Assembly (NCBI GenBank): GCA_028382005.1
Contig: JAOESH010000001.1
Span: 224,798 to 288,797 of the forward strand
From: Pseudomonadota bacterium
GTDB taxonomy: Bacteria; Pseudomonadota; Alphaproteobacteria; Puniceispirillales; Marisalimonadaceae
Length of the DNA stretch: 64,000 bases
Reading direction: 5' to 3'
Part shown: positions 8,526 to 16,912 of the stretch, piece by piece
Layout: every line of letters starts with the position of its first letter
Position numbering within the stretch: the first letter of the stretch is position 1
Made by a program: the position numbers and the translations under genes
The notes under the pieces: generated by a model
Told to the model about the DNA's origin: nothing
What the model saw: only the letters and a program-made list of their open reading frames with translations
The model's database searches: none

Positions 8526-9413
8526 TTATTGCTCAACTGCTATTGTGATTGAACCGGTGAAACTTTCGTTTGGCTTTAAAAATTGATTTTTTATATTCTC
8601 TATTTTCTTGTGTGCTAAGTTAAAACTATCAGTGGGATGACTTACAGGTTCAATGCAAAAATACTTTCCACCGTTTGGAACATGCACAATTAAATGATTA
8701 AAAACTCTATCCGCCTTAATTTTAATTTCTTTATTTTTATTAACCCAAAAAATTTGAACCTCTCCTTCAAAGTTCTCATAGCAAATAGTCTTTTCTGTTT
8801 TCCATAATTTCTTTCCATTATTAATATTGAAACTATTATCAACAAGCTTAGTTTTTGTTGGAAAGTTTTCAGGTAGGCCTATCCATTCTCTTTCGGCTTT
8901 GAACTTTAACTTAATTTCATCATCAAAATTAAAAAAAGGATGTATTCCAAAACCAAACGGCATATTAATGCTTGATTTATTTTTTAACGTTAACTTTATA
9001 GTGCATTCAGAATCTTTTAAAGAAAATGACTGTTGTGCTTGATAAGGCCAAGGCCATCCCAATTCGTTTGAATTGTGTTCATACTTTATAACTGTACTTG
9101 ATTTTGTTTTTTTTATTACATCCCAACTAACATAGTTACCATGACCATGTATCGAATGCGGAAATGCATTTGTATTAATTTTATAAAAAATATCTTCAAA
9201 ATAAAACTCTGCATTTTTTAATCTATTTGAAAAAGGAACTAAGGCAAAGGATCCTCCTTTATATGCTTCTTCTAAATTAATTTTACCTAATGGTATTGGA
9301 CGAAAAATATTAAAGTCTTCATAGGTAAAATTAATTATTTTTCCTCCATATTCAGGTGTAATATTTAATTTTAATTTACTGCTTTCAATACTTATAATTT
9401 TTAAAACTCTCAC
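8526..9413 (-). CDS. Aldose 1-epimerase (mutarotase) family protein
   Basis: Galactose-mutarotase-like enzyme of 295 residues that interconverts alpha and beta anomers of a sugar. The conserved histidines in PHSIHGHGNY and GFGIHPFF and the catalytic glutamate in FCIEPVSHP are present. GTG at 9413 overlaps the dehydratase stop codon (GTGA), so the two genes are translationally coupled and probably act on the same sugar: mutarotase feeds the dehydrogenase, lactonase and dehydratase route. Confidence 0.82.
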   Translation of the reverse strand: MRVLKIISIESSKLKLNITPEYGGKIINFTYEDFNIFRPIPLGKINLEEAYKGGSFALVPFSNRLKNAEFYFEDIFYKINTNAFPHSIHGHGNYVSWDVIKKTKSSTVIKYEHNSNELGWPWPYQAQQSFSLKDSECTIKLTLKNKSSINMPFGFGIHPFFNFDDEIKLKFKAEREWIGLPENFPTKTKLVDNSFNINNGKKLWKTEKTICYENFEGEVQIFWVNKNKEIKIKADRVFNHLIVHVPNGGKYFCIEPVSHPTDSFNLAHKKIENIKNQFLKPNESFTGSITIAVEQ

Positions 9414-10633
9414 AAATCTTTAATTGTAGTTTTTTTTATAAATGTATCTTTAGAGTTTAAAAGAGTGTCATTTAGTTCCACACCTAGTCCAATTCCATCC
9501 ATAGGAAAGGCAAATCCATTTTCTATTTTAGGTAGATGCGTAACTAAGTTTTTATAAAAACCATTATAATACGCCCTAACACTCTCTAAAATCATTGAAG
9601 TTGGAAAGGCAAGACTGATATGCAAATTTGCTATCCAAACTACAGGGCCAGTGCAATCATGTGGACACATCATTCTGTTATTTGCATGAGCTAAACCTGA
9701 GATTTTTATAGCTTCTGTAATACCACCTATCCAACCTAAATCGTAATGCATGTAATCAATAGCATTCAAAGCTAAAGCGTCACGATACCATAAAGATGTT
9801 CCTAAGGCTTCACTCCCCGCAATTGGAGCTAATGTCTTATCTCTAAACTCAGCAAGATCTTTTAGATAAGCCATATTTATAGGATCTTCATGCCAAAAAA
9901 CGTCAAAATTATCAACTTGCCTAGCTATTTTTAAAGCGGGAGCTAACTGCCATAACGAATGGTATTCAAGCATTATATCTATTTTAGAACCAACTGCTTT
10001 ACGAATTTTTTCAACACGGTCTAAACCCTTTTTAAGATTTTCGAGAGTTATAGTTTGACCTTTTGTAGGGAAAGCAAATTCATCAAAAGGCCATATTTTC
10101 ATTGCTGATATGCCATCATCTAAAAGGCTTTGCGCTAATTCACCTGGATTTAAAGCTTGTAACTCCAAATCGTCATACGATTTTTTATTATCCTTGATAC
10201 TTTTACTACCTGATCTAGATAAAGAATTTGCTTTCCAGTTATATCCATCTGCAGCGCAAGTATTATAAATTGGAATACTATCGCGACTTAAACCTCCCAA
10301 CATATCCACAACACTAAGATTACTCGCTTTAGCTTTTAAATCCCACAGAGCAATATCGACCGCAGAGTTACCTCTATATTCGACTGACCGAGTTGGGTAA
10401 CCAATATATCTATTTGCTGTCCAATTTATTAAATTATCAGCATGCTCATTTATTCTTAATGGATTACGACCAATTAAATAAGGTGCACATGTTTCATGAA
10501 TATAAGAAATTATTGCTTCTGGGTTTCTGAATGTTTCACCTAACCCGGTTAAACCTTCGTCTGTGTGAATTTTAACCCAAATTAAATTGGAATATTCTTT
10601 ATTATGTATTGTTTCAATACTTGTTATTTTCAT
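9410..10633 (-). CDS. Enolase-superfamily dehydratase (mandelate racemase group)
   Basis: Probable sugar-acid dehydratase of 407 residues: an N-terminal capping domain and a TIM barrel. Visible landmarks are MKIWPFDEFAF (basic residue of the second strand), DIMLEYHSLW, WHEDP and GSEALGTS (the three acidic magnesium ligands), and CPHDCTGP (the histidine side of the active site). The magnesium-dependent reaction removes water from an aldonate to give a 2-keto-3-deoxy acid. With the neighbouring lactonase and dehydrogenases this outlines an oxidative, non-phosphorylated sugar route. The exact substrate (gluconate, galactonate, fuconate type) cannot be read here. Confidence 0.78.
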   Translation of the reverse strand: MKITSIETIHNKEYSNLIWVKIHTDEGLTGLGETFRNPEAIISYIHETCAPYLIGRNPLRINEHADNLINWTANRYIGYPTRSVEYRGNSAVDIALWDLKAKASNLSVVDMLGGLSRDSIPIYNTCAADGYNWKANSLSRSGSKSIKDNKKSYDDLELQALNPGELAQSLLDDGISAMKIWPFDEFAFPTKGQTITLENLKKGLDRVEKIRKAVGSKIDIMLEYHSLWQLAPALKIARQVDNFDVFWHEDPINMAYLKDLAEFRDKTLAPIAGSEALGTSLWYRDALALNAIDYMHYDLGWIGGITEAIKISGLAHANNRMMCPHDCTGPVVWIANLHISLAFPTSMILESVRAYYNGFYKNLVTHLPKIENGFAFPMDGIGLGVELNDTLLNSKDTFIKKTTIKDL

Positions 10634-10643
10634 ATAAAGTACC

Positions 10644-10730
10644 TTAATAAAAAGAGGTTAGGATGTATACTTTAGCCCCTAGAAAGAAAAAAAATAAAGT
10701 TAAAACTATTGCAACACCCAATAATCCCAT
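10644..10730 (-). CDS. Possible very small membrane peptide
   Basis: An ATG at 10730 opens 28 codons reading MGLLGVAIVLTLFFFFLGAK and ending in SFY. It forms one complete membrane helix with a lysine after it. The frame stays open a few codons further upstream. There is no good ribosome-binding site and composition alone could produce such a peptide in this AT-rich stretch, so coding is uncertain. It sits between the dehydratase and the HTH-PBP regulator, transcribed in the same direction. Confidence 0.3.
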   Translation of the reverse strand: MGLLGVAIVLTLFFFFLGAKVYILTSFY

Positions 10731-10759
10731 ACCAATTGCTTTGAAGATTTTTATCCCTA

Positions 10760-11629
10760 TTAACTATTAAAATGTATTTTACCTAAATTATCAATATTAT
10801 AACCTTCGAAACTCGAAGCTAATTTTAAAAAGTCTTTAGTTTTAGAAAAATTGAGTAAAGCTTGAAATGGATTTTCAAACCAATATTTTCTGTAAACAAT
10901 TAAATCAAACCTTTCTGTTACAATTGGAATAAACTCTAAGTCAAATTTATTAGCTTCAGATTTTAAACCAAAACTTACATCTGCCTGATCTGATAATATT
11001 AAAGAAACTGCATCGTTTTCTGAGTATGCTAGATCTGAATTGATATAATCATCATAACTTAGATCTTCATTTTTCAATAAATATCGAAGATAAGTATCAG
11101 CTCCAGAACCTGGTTGCCTTATAACTAATATTTTGCCCTTAAAGTCTTTAAACGATTTCTTTTTTTTATTATTATTTGTTGATTTAAAAATCAATCCTCT
11201 TTGTCTTGTTGCCCACTCCATAAGTACAACTTGCTTCGCCTTTAACTGACTTTTAATTAAAGAAACATTCCAATTCTTCAAATTGTGGTCATAAATATGC
11301 AAACCTGACGCTATCCCCTGATTTAATTTAAATCTATCTATACCTTGAATGCTACCGTCAAAAGACATTGCAATTCCTGACTTGGAATGTTTTACAGCTA
11401 ACTCCAAAAGAGGATCATGACTTCCTAACAAAACATTTGGTATATTCTTCATTTCTGAAACGCTTTTTTCCGTACCTGAAATCCAATTCGAAATTTCTAT
11501 TTTAGAAAATAATAGCTTACCCATGACTCTTGAATGTGGGATATTACCTTTTGATATTAAGTCATAAACTTTCCTGGGTTTAATCCTTAGAAATTTTGCT
11601 AATTCATCAGTTGTAAAATAATCTGACAT
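10760..11629 (-). CDS. HTH (excisionase-type) regulator fused to a periplasmic-binding-like domain
   Basis: One-component regulator of 289 residues. Residues 1-50 are an excisionase/MerR-like DNA-binding domain (YFTTDELAKFLRIKPRKVYDLI, with RVMGKLLFSKIEISNWI as the wing). Residues about 85-280 resemble the PBP-like domain of molybdate and tungstate binding proteins (VIRQPGSGADTYLRYLL and SDQADVSFGLKSEANK). In known family members this domain senses oxyanions. It is divergent from a ModE-like gene and next to fdhD and mob genes, so metal-dependent control of the formate dehydrogenase or transporter genes is likely. Confidence 0.8.
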   Translation of the reverse strand: MSDYFTTDELAKFLRIKPRKVYDLISKGNIPHSRVMGKLLFSKIEISNWISGTEKSVSEMKNIPNVLLGSHDPLLELAVKHSKSGIAMSFDGSIQGIDRFKLNQGIASGLHIYDHNLKNWNVSLIKSQLKAKQVVLMEWATRQRGLIFKSTNNNKKKKSFKDFKGKILVIRQPGSGADTYLRYLLKNEDLSYDDYINSDLAYSENDAVSLILSDQADVSFGLKSEANKFDLEFIPIVTERFDLIVYRKYWFENPFQALLNFSKTKDFLKLASSFEGYNIDNLGKIHFNS

Positions 11630-11666
11630 AAGTCATTACCATAAAAAATATTTAGTTTATTTTAAC

Positions 11667-11681
11667 ATTATATCCTATAAT
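11667..11681. promoter_or_regulatory. Dyad ATTATA-TCC-TATAAT between two regulator genes
   Basis: A perfect 6-bp inverted repeat with a 3-base spacer. Its right half is itself a consensus -10 box (TATAAT, 11676-11681) ending 6 bases before the ATG at 11688. A regulator bound here would block that promoter, so autoregulation is plausible. No -35 box of note was seen. Confidence 0.4.
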
Positions 11682-11687
11682 TTGTTA

Positions 11688-12080
11688 ATGAAAAATAGAT
11701 CAACCGATATAAGGCGTTCTTCATTACCTCCCAGACTTTTAAAGGAAAATGAGAACGGTGTAAGAATTAAAATATATGTTCAAGGACATATGATCGGGGC
11801 TGGTAAAATGGAATTATTTCACCTGGTATCTCAAAAAGGTTCAATAAGAGCGGCGGCGGTCAGTATGGGAATGAGTACTAAAAGAGCTACACTTCTTTTA
11901 AAGACTATCCAAGAAGCATTTCCAATCCCAATTTTAGAAAAACAACTTGGCAATAAAGGTACAAAAATAACTTCTTTTGGAGAAGAGCTCTTAATTAAAT
12001 ATTTAGAATTATGCCATCACTTGTCAAAAGAATCTGAAAACTTTATTAAATGGACTGCATCCAAACAAATTATTAAATAA
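11688..12080 (+). CDS. ModE-like winged-helix regulator (LysR-type HTH only)
   Basis: DNA-binding protein of about 130 residues with the ModE N-terminal fold: KMELFHLVSQKGSIRAAAVSMGMSTKRATLLLKTIQ is the helix-turn-helix, followed by a wing (GNKGTKITSFGEELL). No molybdate-binding (MOP) domain follows, so it is the short ModE type. ATG at 11688 is chosen over the TTG at 11682, which lies in the -10 box. There is no ribosome-binding site and the -10 box is only 6 bases away, so the message may be leaderless. It begins the fdhD-mobAB operon (11 bases to fdhD). Confidence 0.75.
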   Translation: MKNRSTDIRRSSLPPRLLKENENGVRIKIYVQGHMIGAGKMELFHLVSQKGSIRAAAVSMGMSTKRATLLLKTIQEAFPIPILEKQLGNKGTKITSFGEELLIKYLELCHHLSKESENFIKWTASKQIIK

Positions 12081-12091
12081 AAGGCTAAATA

Positions 12092-12970
12092 ATGGAAAAC
12101 AATAAAGAATTTTATATTTCACCAAATTTAGAAAATGATGATTTAACAGAAACGATTAATTGTATTAATGAGGCTGGTGAAAATATACAACTTCCTGTGG
12201 TAAAAGAAATTCCATTAACAATTTACTTAAATAAACAAGAAATTGTTACTGCTATGACACTAGGGGACATGCCTGATATTTTAGCTGTAGGATATCTCCT
12301 TAATCAAAATATGTTGCAAAGAGATGATATAATTTCTGACATTGATTATGATTCCGATTTACAGGTAGTGATAATAAGAACAGAGCGAACAACTAATTAT
12401 GAAAAAAAAATGGAAAAGAAAATCAGAACAAGTGGTTGTGCTGTAGGCACTGTTTATGGCGATATAATGGATGATTTTTCTTCTGTTAACTTAAATAAAG
12501 ATGCCAAAATTAAAACATCCTGGATTTATGCAATTTCAAAAAAAGTTAATACTAGACCAAGTTTATATCTAAAGGCAGGTGCACTTCATGGCTGTGTTTT
12601 ATGTAAAAATGATTCTCCTATTATATATGTTGAAGATGTAGGCAGACATAACGCAGTTGATAAGATTGCTGGATGGATGTTTTTAAATAAAGAAAATGCT
12701 AGTGATAAAATATTCTATACTACTGGAAGACTGACATCTGAGATGGTCATCAAGACTGTCCAAATGGGTATCCCAATACTAATTTCAAGATCTGGGTTTA
12801 CTGAATCAGGAGTTCAACTTGCTAAAGAGTCTGGTCTGACCTTAATTGGGCGGGCTAAAGGTAAACGAATGATTATAGCGAACGGTATAGAAAGAGTTAT
12901 TTTTGATACTGATGTGCATTCTGTTAAAAGCGAAGATGTTGTATCTGCTCAAAGAGCACTAATTAAATAA
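12092..12970 (+). CDS. fdhD: Formate dehydrogenase accessory sulfurtransferase FdhD
   Basis: Carries sulfur from a cysteine desulfurase to the Mo/W-bis-MGD cofactor of formate dehydrogenase, an essential activation step. The C-terminal half matches the family (LHGCVLCKN, VEDVGRHNAVDKIAGW, GRLTSEMV, ISRSGFTESG). The swivelling cysteine loop reads RTSGCAVGTVYGD: Cys116 is kept, but the second cysteine of the CxxC seen in E. coli FdhD is Gly119. Single-cysteine FdhD forms are known, so activity is expected. 292 residues, in an operon with mobA-mobB. Its partner formate dehydrogenase genes start 7 kb away. Confidence 0.92.
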   Translation: MENNKEFYISPNLENDDLTETINCINEAGENIQLPVVKEIPLTIYLNKQEIVTAMTLGDMPDILAVGYLLNQNMLQRDDIISDIDYDSDLQVVIIRTERTTNYEKKMEKKIRTSGCAVGTVYGDIMDDFSSVNLNKDAKIKTSWIYAISKKVNTRPSLYLKAGALHGCVLCKNDSPIIYVEDVGRHNAVDKIAGWMFLNKENASDKIFYTTGRLTSEMVIKTVQMGIPILISRSGFTESGVQLAKESGLTLIGRAKGKRMIIANGIERVIFDTDVHSVKSEDVVSAQRALIK

Positions 12971-12983
12971 AGGTTTTAATAAA

Positions 12984-14117
12984 TTGGAATTATCAAATGA
13001 AATAGTACCATGCGTTATTTTAGCAGGAGGCAAGGGTAGAAGAATGGGTGGTAAAGAAAAAGCTCTAATTCCACTCTTAGACAGACCATTGTTATCTTAT
13101 GTTTTGGAAAAAATATCTGGCAAAGTTGCTCCAATAGCATTGAATATAAATACAAACTTAGAACAGTTTACTAAATTTGGTTACCCTATTATTGAAGACC
13201 CCATAAAAGGTCACCTAGGACCACTAGCAGGAATATTGGCATCTCTAAATTGGGCAAAAAATAATAATAATGATTGGGTCATGACTTTACCTTGTGACAC
13301 TCCATTTCTTCCAAATAATATTGTCCAATTCATGTTAAAAGCTAAAAATAGTCAACCAAATATTGATCTAGTAGTCGCTAAATCGAGAGGGTTCAATCAT
13401 CCAGTGATTGCCTTGTGGAAGTCAGAAATTAATATTAAGTTACAAAATGCATTAGACGAAGGTATTAGAAAAATAGATATTTTTACATCTCAACTTAAAA
13501 TTGCTTATGTAGATTTTGATAGCATTGACAATTCAAGTTTTGATCCTTTTACTAATTTGAACTCTCCTCGAGATCTAATAGATGCACAACAAATTCTTGG
13601 AAAGTTACCTCCTTTTTTTGGTCTCGCTGGTTGGTCAGGATCAGGAAAGACAACACTCTCTACAAAACTGATAGAAAATTTTACAAAGATTGGTATTAAT
13701 GTTGGAACTTTAAAACATGCCCATCATAAATTTGATATAGATAAACCTGGCAAAGACTCTTATAATTTAAGAAAAGCTGGGGCAAGACCAATGATTATAT
13801 CGTCAAAGGAACGGTTTGCATTAATACAAGAAAATGACCAAAACGAAGAAAAAAGTTTGTTTGAAATGCTAGAGATGTTCTCAAAAAACCCTATCAAAAA
13901 ATGTGATATAATTATAGTCGAAGGCTATAAAAATGAGAATATACCAAAACTTGAAGTATATAGACCTATTATTAACAAACCACTTTTATTTACAGAAGAT
14001 AAGAATGTTTTTGCTATAGCTACGGATAGTAAGATAGAAGCTTCAATACCATCCCTCGATTTAAATAACATTAATTCAATTACTGATTATATTATTCAAA
14101 AATACAAAATATCTTAA
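12984..14117 (+). CDS. mobAB: MobA-MobB fusion, molybdopterin guanine dinucleotide synthesis
   Basis: Two-domain cofactor protein of 377 residues. Residues 1-200 are MobA, a nucleotidyltransferase joining GMP from GTP to Mo-molybdopterin; LAGGKGRRMGGKEKAL (13-28) is the GTP-binding loop and PCDTPF (103-108) the metal site. Residues 211-377 are MobB, a GTP-binding adaptor with P-loop GWSGSGKTT (216-224) and IIIVEGYKNENIPKLEVYR. It starts with TTG at 12984 after an AAAGG site. Such fusions make the bis-MGD cofactor that formate dehydrogenase needs. Confidence 0.92.
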   Translation: MELSNEIVPCVILAGGKGRRMGGKEKALIPLLDRPLLSYVLEKISGKVAPIALNINTNLEQFTKFGYPIIEDPIKGHLGPLAGILASLNWAKNNNNDWVMTLPCDTPFLPNNIVQFMLKAKNSQPNIDLVVAKSRGFNHPVIALWKSEINIKLQNALDEGIRKIDIFTSQLKIAYVDFDSIDNSSFDPFTNLNSPRDLIDAQQILGKLPPFFGLAGWSGSGKTTLSTKLIENFTKIGINVGTLKHAHHKFDIDKPGKDSYNLRKAGARPMIISSKERFALIQENDQNEEKSLFEMLEMFSKNPIKKCDIIIVEGYKNENIPKLEVYRPIINKPLLFTEDKNVFAIATDSKIEASIPSLDLNNINSITDYIIQKYKIS

Positions 14118-14142
14118 AATACTTTATTATTGGGAGGATAAA

Positions 14143-14790
14143 GTGACTAAAAATAGCTCTAATATTACTAAACCAAATTTTTTAAATCTTTGGCCAACAC
14201 AATTTATGGAAATGTCGCTTCCTGGTTATGAAACTGCCAATGCTGTTATTGCTGATATTGTTTTATCTAACAATGCAGAACAAGAAAACATGACTGAGAA
14301 TTATGTTAGCCAAAATATTTTAAATATGGATCATCCCGCTATGTATTGGTTAAAACAATGCCTAGATAGAGCAATATATGACTATGCTCAACATTGTGGA
14401 ATTTCATATGAATTGAAATGGTCTATTCAAGGTTGGGGCAATGTAAATATGAAAGGTGACTATCATAATCTTCATAACCACCCTCACTCATGGTTATCAG
14501 GCACTTATTATATAAATGTTCCAGATCAATCGGATGCAGAGGTTTTTAGATCAGATCTTAATCCTGGATCAATAAGTTTCTTTGATCCAAGACCTCAGGC
14601 AAATATGAATTCTATTAAAGGAGATAAACAGGTTGATCCAGAACATCGAGTTTTACCAAAATCAGGTGATTTATTATTATGGCCTGCGTTTATTCATCAC
14701 TTAGTTCACCCTAACATGTCAGATTTTCCTAGAATATCTATTTCTTTTAACGTTATTGTAAAATGGGACAACAACCTTATTCCAGATTAA
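14143..14790 (+). CDS. TIGR02466-type putative 2OG-Fe(II) oxygenase
   Basis: Double-stranded-beta-helix protein of 215 residues. The family pattern is visible: LWPTQF at the N terminus, NLHNHPHSWLSGTYYINVP with the metal histidines, FFDPRP, and GDLLLWPAFIHHLVHPN with the distal histidine before the 2-oxoglutarate-binding RISISFNV. Starts with GTG at 14143, set by GGGAGG. It follows mobAB by 25 bases on the same strand and ends against moeA, so it is set inside the cofactor locus with no known role there. Members of this family are mostly uncharacterised. Confidence 0.75.
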   Translation: MTKNSSNITKPNFLNLWPTQFMEMSLPGYETANAVIADIVLSNNAEQENMTENYVSQNILNMDHPAMYWLKQCLDRAIYDYAQHCGISYELKWSIQGWGNVNMKGDYHNLHNHPHSWLSGTYYINVPDQSDAEVFRSDLNPGSISFFDPRPQANMNSIKGDKQVDPEHRVLPKSGDLLLWPAFIHHLVHPNMSDFPRISISFNVIVKWDNNLIPD

Positions 14791-14794
14791 TTAA

Positions 14795-16024
14795 TTATAA
14801 ACCTCTATGATCAAATGGGAAAAAATTTAAAAGTTCTCCCTTTACAACACTTTTATATTCCATAGGTATTTCTACTATGCCGTCTGCACCAGTTAATGAA
14901 GAAATAACTCCCGCCCCTTTTCTTCCATGAATTGTAATAAAAGTTTTTGCATTTTCGTTAATAATTTTGGCACGAAGATATTCTGCTCTACCTGTTTTTT
15001 TATTATGTGTGAAACCAGATGGTAATTTCACGCTTAAAGGATTTAAGTTAACTCCACCTGCAAGCTTAATTATCAAAGGTTTTATTAATAATTTAGTACA
15101 TACAAAGGCTGCTACAGGATTTCCAGGAAGGCAAAAAATTATTTTTTTACCCAACAATCCTATAGACATAGGTTTACCTGGTTTCATTGCTAATTGCCAT
15201 ACTATACATTTTGCACCTATATCTTTAAGCGCGTTTTGAGTGTGATCTTCTACTCCATCTGACGCTCCACCAGATGAAATTACTACATCACTTTTAGATA
15301 TGCACTCATTATACTTATTGGCTAAATCTTCTCTTATATCTTTAACTATTCCCATATCAATAGTTTCTAAATAATTAGAATTTAATAAAGAAAGTAACAT
15401 TGGCCTATTAGCATCATAAATTTGACCATTTGATCTTTCTTTGGATATAGAACTTACTAATTCATCGCCTGTAGAAATCACTGAAATTTTTATTTTATTA
15501 TAAACTTCTATTTCATTATTACCAGATGCAGCAAGTTGCCCTACATCAGCAGCATTAATAATTTTACCTTTATTTACAACTATTTCATCTTTTTTTAAAT
15601 TCTCTCCTACAGGACGGATATTTTGATTTTTAATAACATTACCTTTTATTGTTACTTGGTTACCAATTCTTTGACAATTCTCGTGCATAATTACTGTATC
15701 AATACCTTTAGGCGTAACTGCACCTGTATAAATTTCTATAGTTTCATTTGGCTGTATTGTTTTATTATAAGGGTGCCCCGCTTTTGCTATACCTACCACT
15801 GTCAATTTTAATTTGGGATTAGATACAATAATACTGTGCAAAACTCCATAACCATCTACGGCAGAATTTGCAGTTGAAGGTAAATTTATTTTACTTTTGA
15901 TTGTAGAGCAACTTACACGATCTAATGAATTCACAATTGGTACTTTTGTTTTTTCATTTTTCAAACTAATGGTTTCAATTAGTTTGTTTCTGGCATCCTC
16001 CAACTTTGTAGGTTTTATAAACAT
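14795..16024 (-). CDS. moeA: Molybdopterin molybdenumtransferase MoeA
   Basis: Inserts molybdate (or tungstate) into adenylylated molybdopterin. All domains are present over 409 residues: the N-terminal DRVSCSTIKSKINLPSTANSAVDGYG region, GENLKKDEIV, STGDELVS, SSGGASDGVEDH and GKPMSIGLLGKKIIFCLPGNP in the MogA-like domain, then the C-terminal beta barrel (GRAEYLRAKI). It ends 5 bases from the convergent oxygenase gene, and lies one base downstream of the S1C protease gene, so it probably is transcribed with the formate dehydrogenase cluster. Confidence 0.93.
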   Translation of the reverse strand: MFIKPTKLEDARNKLIETISLKNEKTKVPIVNSLDRVSCSTIKSKINLPSTANSAVDGYGVLHSIIVSNPKLKLTVVGIAKAGHPYNKTIQPNETIEIYTGAVTPKGIDTVIMHENCQRIGNQVTIKGNVIKNQNIRPVGENLKKDEIVVNKGKIINAADVGQLAASGNNEIEVYNKIKISVISTGDELVSSISKERSNGQIYDANRPMLLSLLNSNYLETIDMGIVKDIREDLANKYNECISKSDVVISSGGASDGVEDHTQNALKDIGAKCIVWQLAMKPGKPMSIGLLGKKIIFCLPGNPVAAFVCTKLLIKPLIIKLAGGVNLNPLSVKLPSGFTHNKKTGRAEYLRAKIINENAKTFITIHGRKGAGVISSLTGADGIVEIPMEYKSVVKGELLNFFPFDHRGL

Positions 16025-16025
16025 A

Positions 16026-16745
16026 TTAATTTTTCATTAGAATATCATAATTTTCAGTTATAAATTGATTAATCAATTTTATATCTATTGCAAAATTTAC
16101 ACCTGCATCAATATCTGCTTCTTTTGTATAAATAGCGTCAACCATACCAATTAACTCACCATTTTTATTTACTAACGGCGCTCCAGAAGCACCAGGATTT
16201 ACAGCTGCATCTGTTTGAATAAAATTTTCGATTGGATTAAAGCCTAAATTTTTTCTATTTTTTGCTGATATTATACCACATGACAGGCTCGGACCTAAAC
16301 CAAAGCTATTTCCAATTACACAGACTTCGTTTCCAATATCTAGGTTTTGTTCGGAAGTTTTTATTGCTAACCCATTAATTTTTGATTTTAAAATAGCTAT
16401 ATCTCTTTTTAAGTCCACTAATATTACTTCTGCTTGCTGTGTAATATTTTTATAATCTTTTATTTCTACCGCTTTTGCATTTTTTATTACATGGGCTGCT
16501 GTCATAATAAAATGTGTATTATTAACCTTTTTATCAATTAATATATAAAAACCTGTTCCTGCTGGCGCTGTTCCTGTTGGAGCTCCAAACCCAGGCCTAT
16601 TATATCCAGGCCAAGTTGGCAAAACAATTACAGTTGACTTGTATGCTTCTTTCCATGCACGGGATGCATCATCACTTTTAGCATTAAAAGAAAAAAATAG
16701 AATATTTACTAGGCAAACATAGGTAATATATTTTATTTTATTCAT
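16026..16745 (-). CDS. Exported trypsin-like (S1C/HtrA-type) serine protease
   Basis: Signal peptide (residues 1-23, MNKIKYITYVCLVNILFFSF core) followed by a chymotrypsin-fold domain with a complete triad: His85 (MTAAHVI), Asp115 (RDIAILK) and Ser187 (NPGASGAPLV; the usual GNSGGP is altered to GASGAP). There is no PDZ domain; 239 residues in all. It is likely periplasmic. It sits between moeA and the cytochrome gene of the formate dehydrogenase locus, so a role in quality control of exported redox proteins is possible but unproven. Confidence 0.8.
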   Translation of the reverse strand: MNKIKYITYVCLVNILFFSFNAKSDDASRAWKEAYKSTVIVLPTWPGYNRPGFGAPTGTAPAGTGFYILIDKKVNNTHFIMTAAHVIKNAKAVEIKDYKNITQQAEVILVDLKRDIAILKSKINGLAIKTSEQNLDIGNEVCVIGNSFGLGPSLSCGIISAKNRKNLGFNPIENFIQTDAAVNPGASGAPLVNKNGELIGMVDAIYTKEADIDAGVNFAIDIKLINQFITENYDILMKN

Positions 16746-16775
16746 TCTTTTTAATCATTAGATATATTTAATTTA

Positions 16776-16898
16776 CTATAATCTTACGTTAATACTAGAC
16801 ATAACGTTCGCAGAATCCATACCTATATTTATTAATATATAATATGCTCCAACGCCGACTATTATACTAAAAATTCCACTTGTTAATACCATTTTCAT
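16776..16898 (-). CDS. 40-residue single-span membrane protein
   Basis: ATG at 16898 is preceded by a strong AAGGAGA ribosome-binding site 6 bases away. The product begins MKMVLTSGIFSIIVGVGAYY, forms one membrane helix (about residues 4-24) and ends DSANVMSSINVRL. It lies between the protease gene and the WD40-cytochrome gene on the same strand with short gaps, so it is probably part of the formate dehydrogenase operon, as a small accessory or assembly subunit. I do not recognise a named family. Confidence 0.65.
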   Translation of the reverse strand: MKMVLTSGIFSIIVGVGAYYILINIGMDSANVMSSINVRL

Positions 16899-16912
16899 TA
16901 ATGTCTCCTTTT

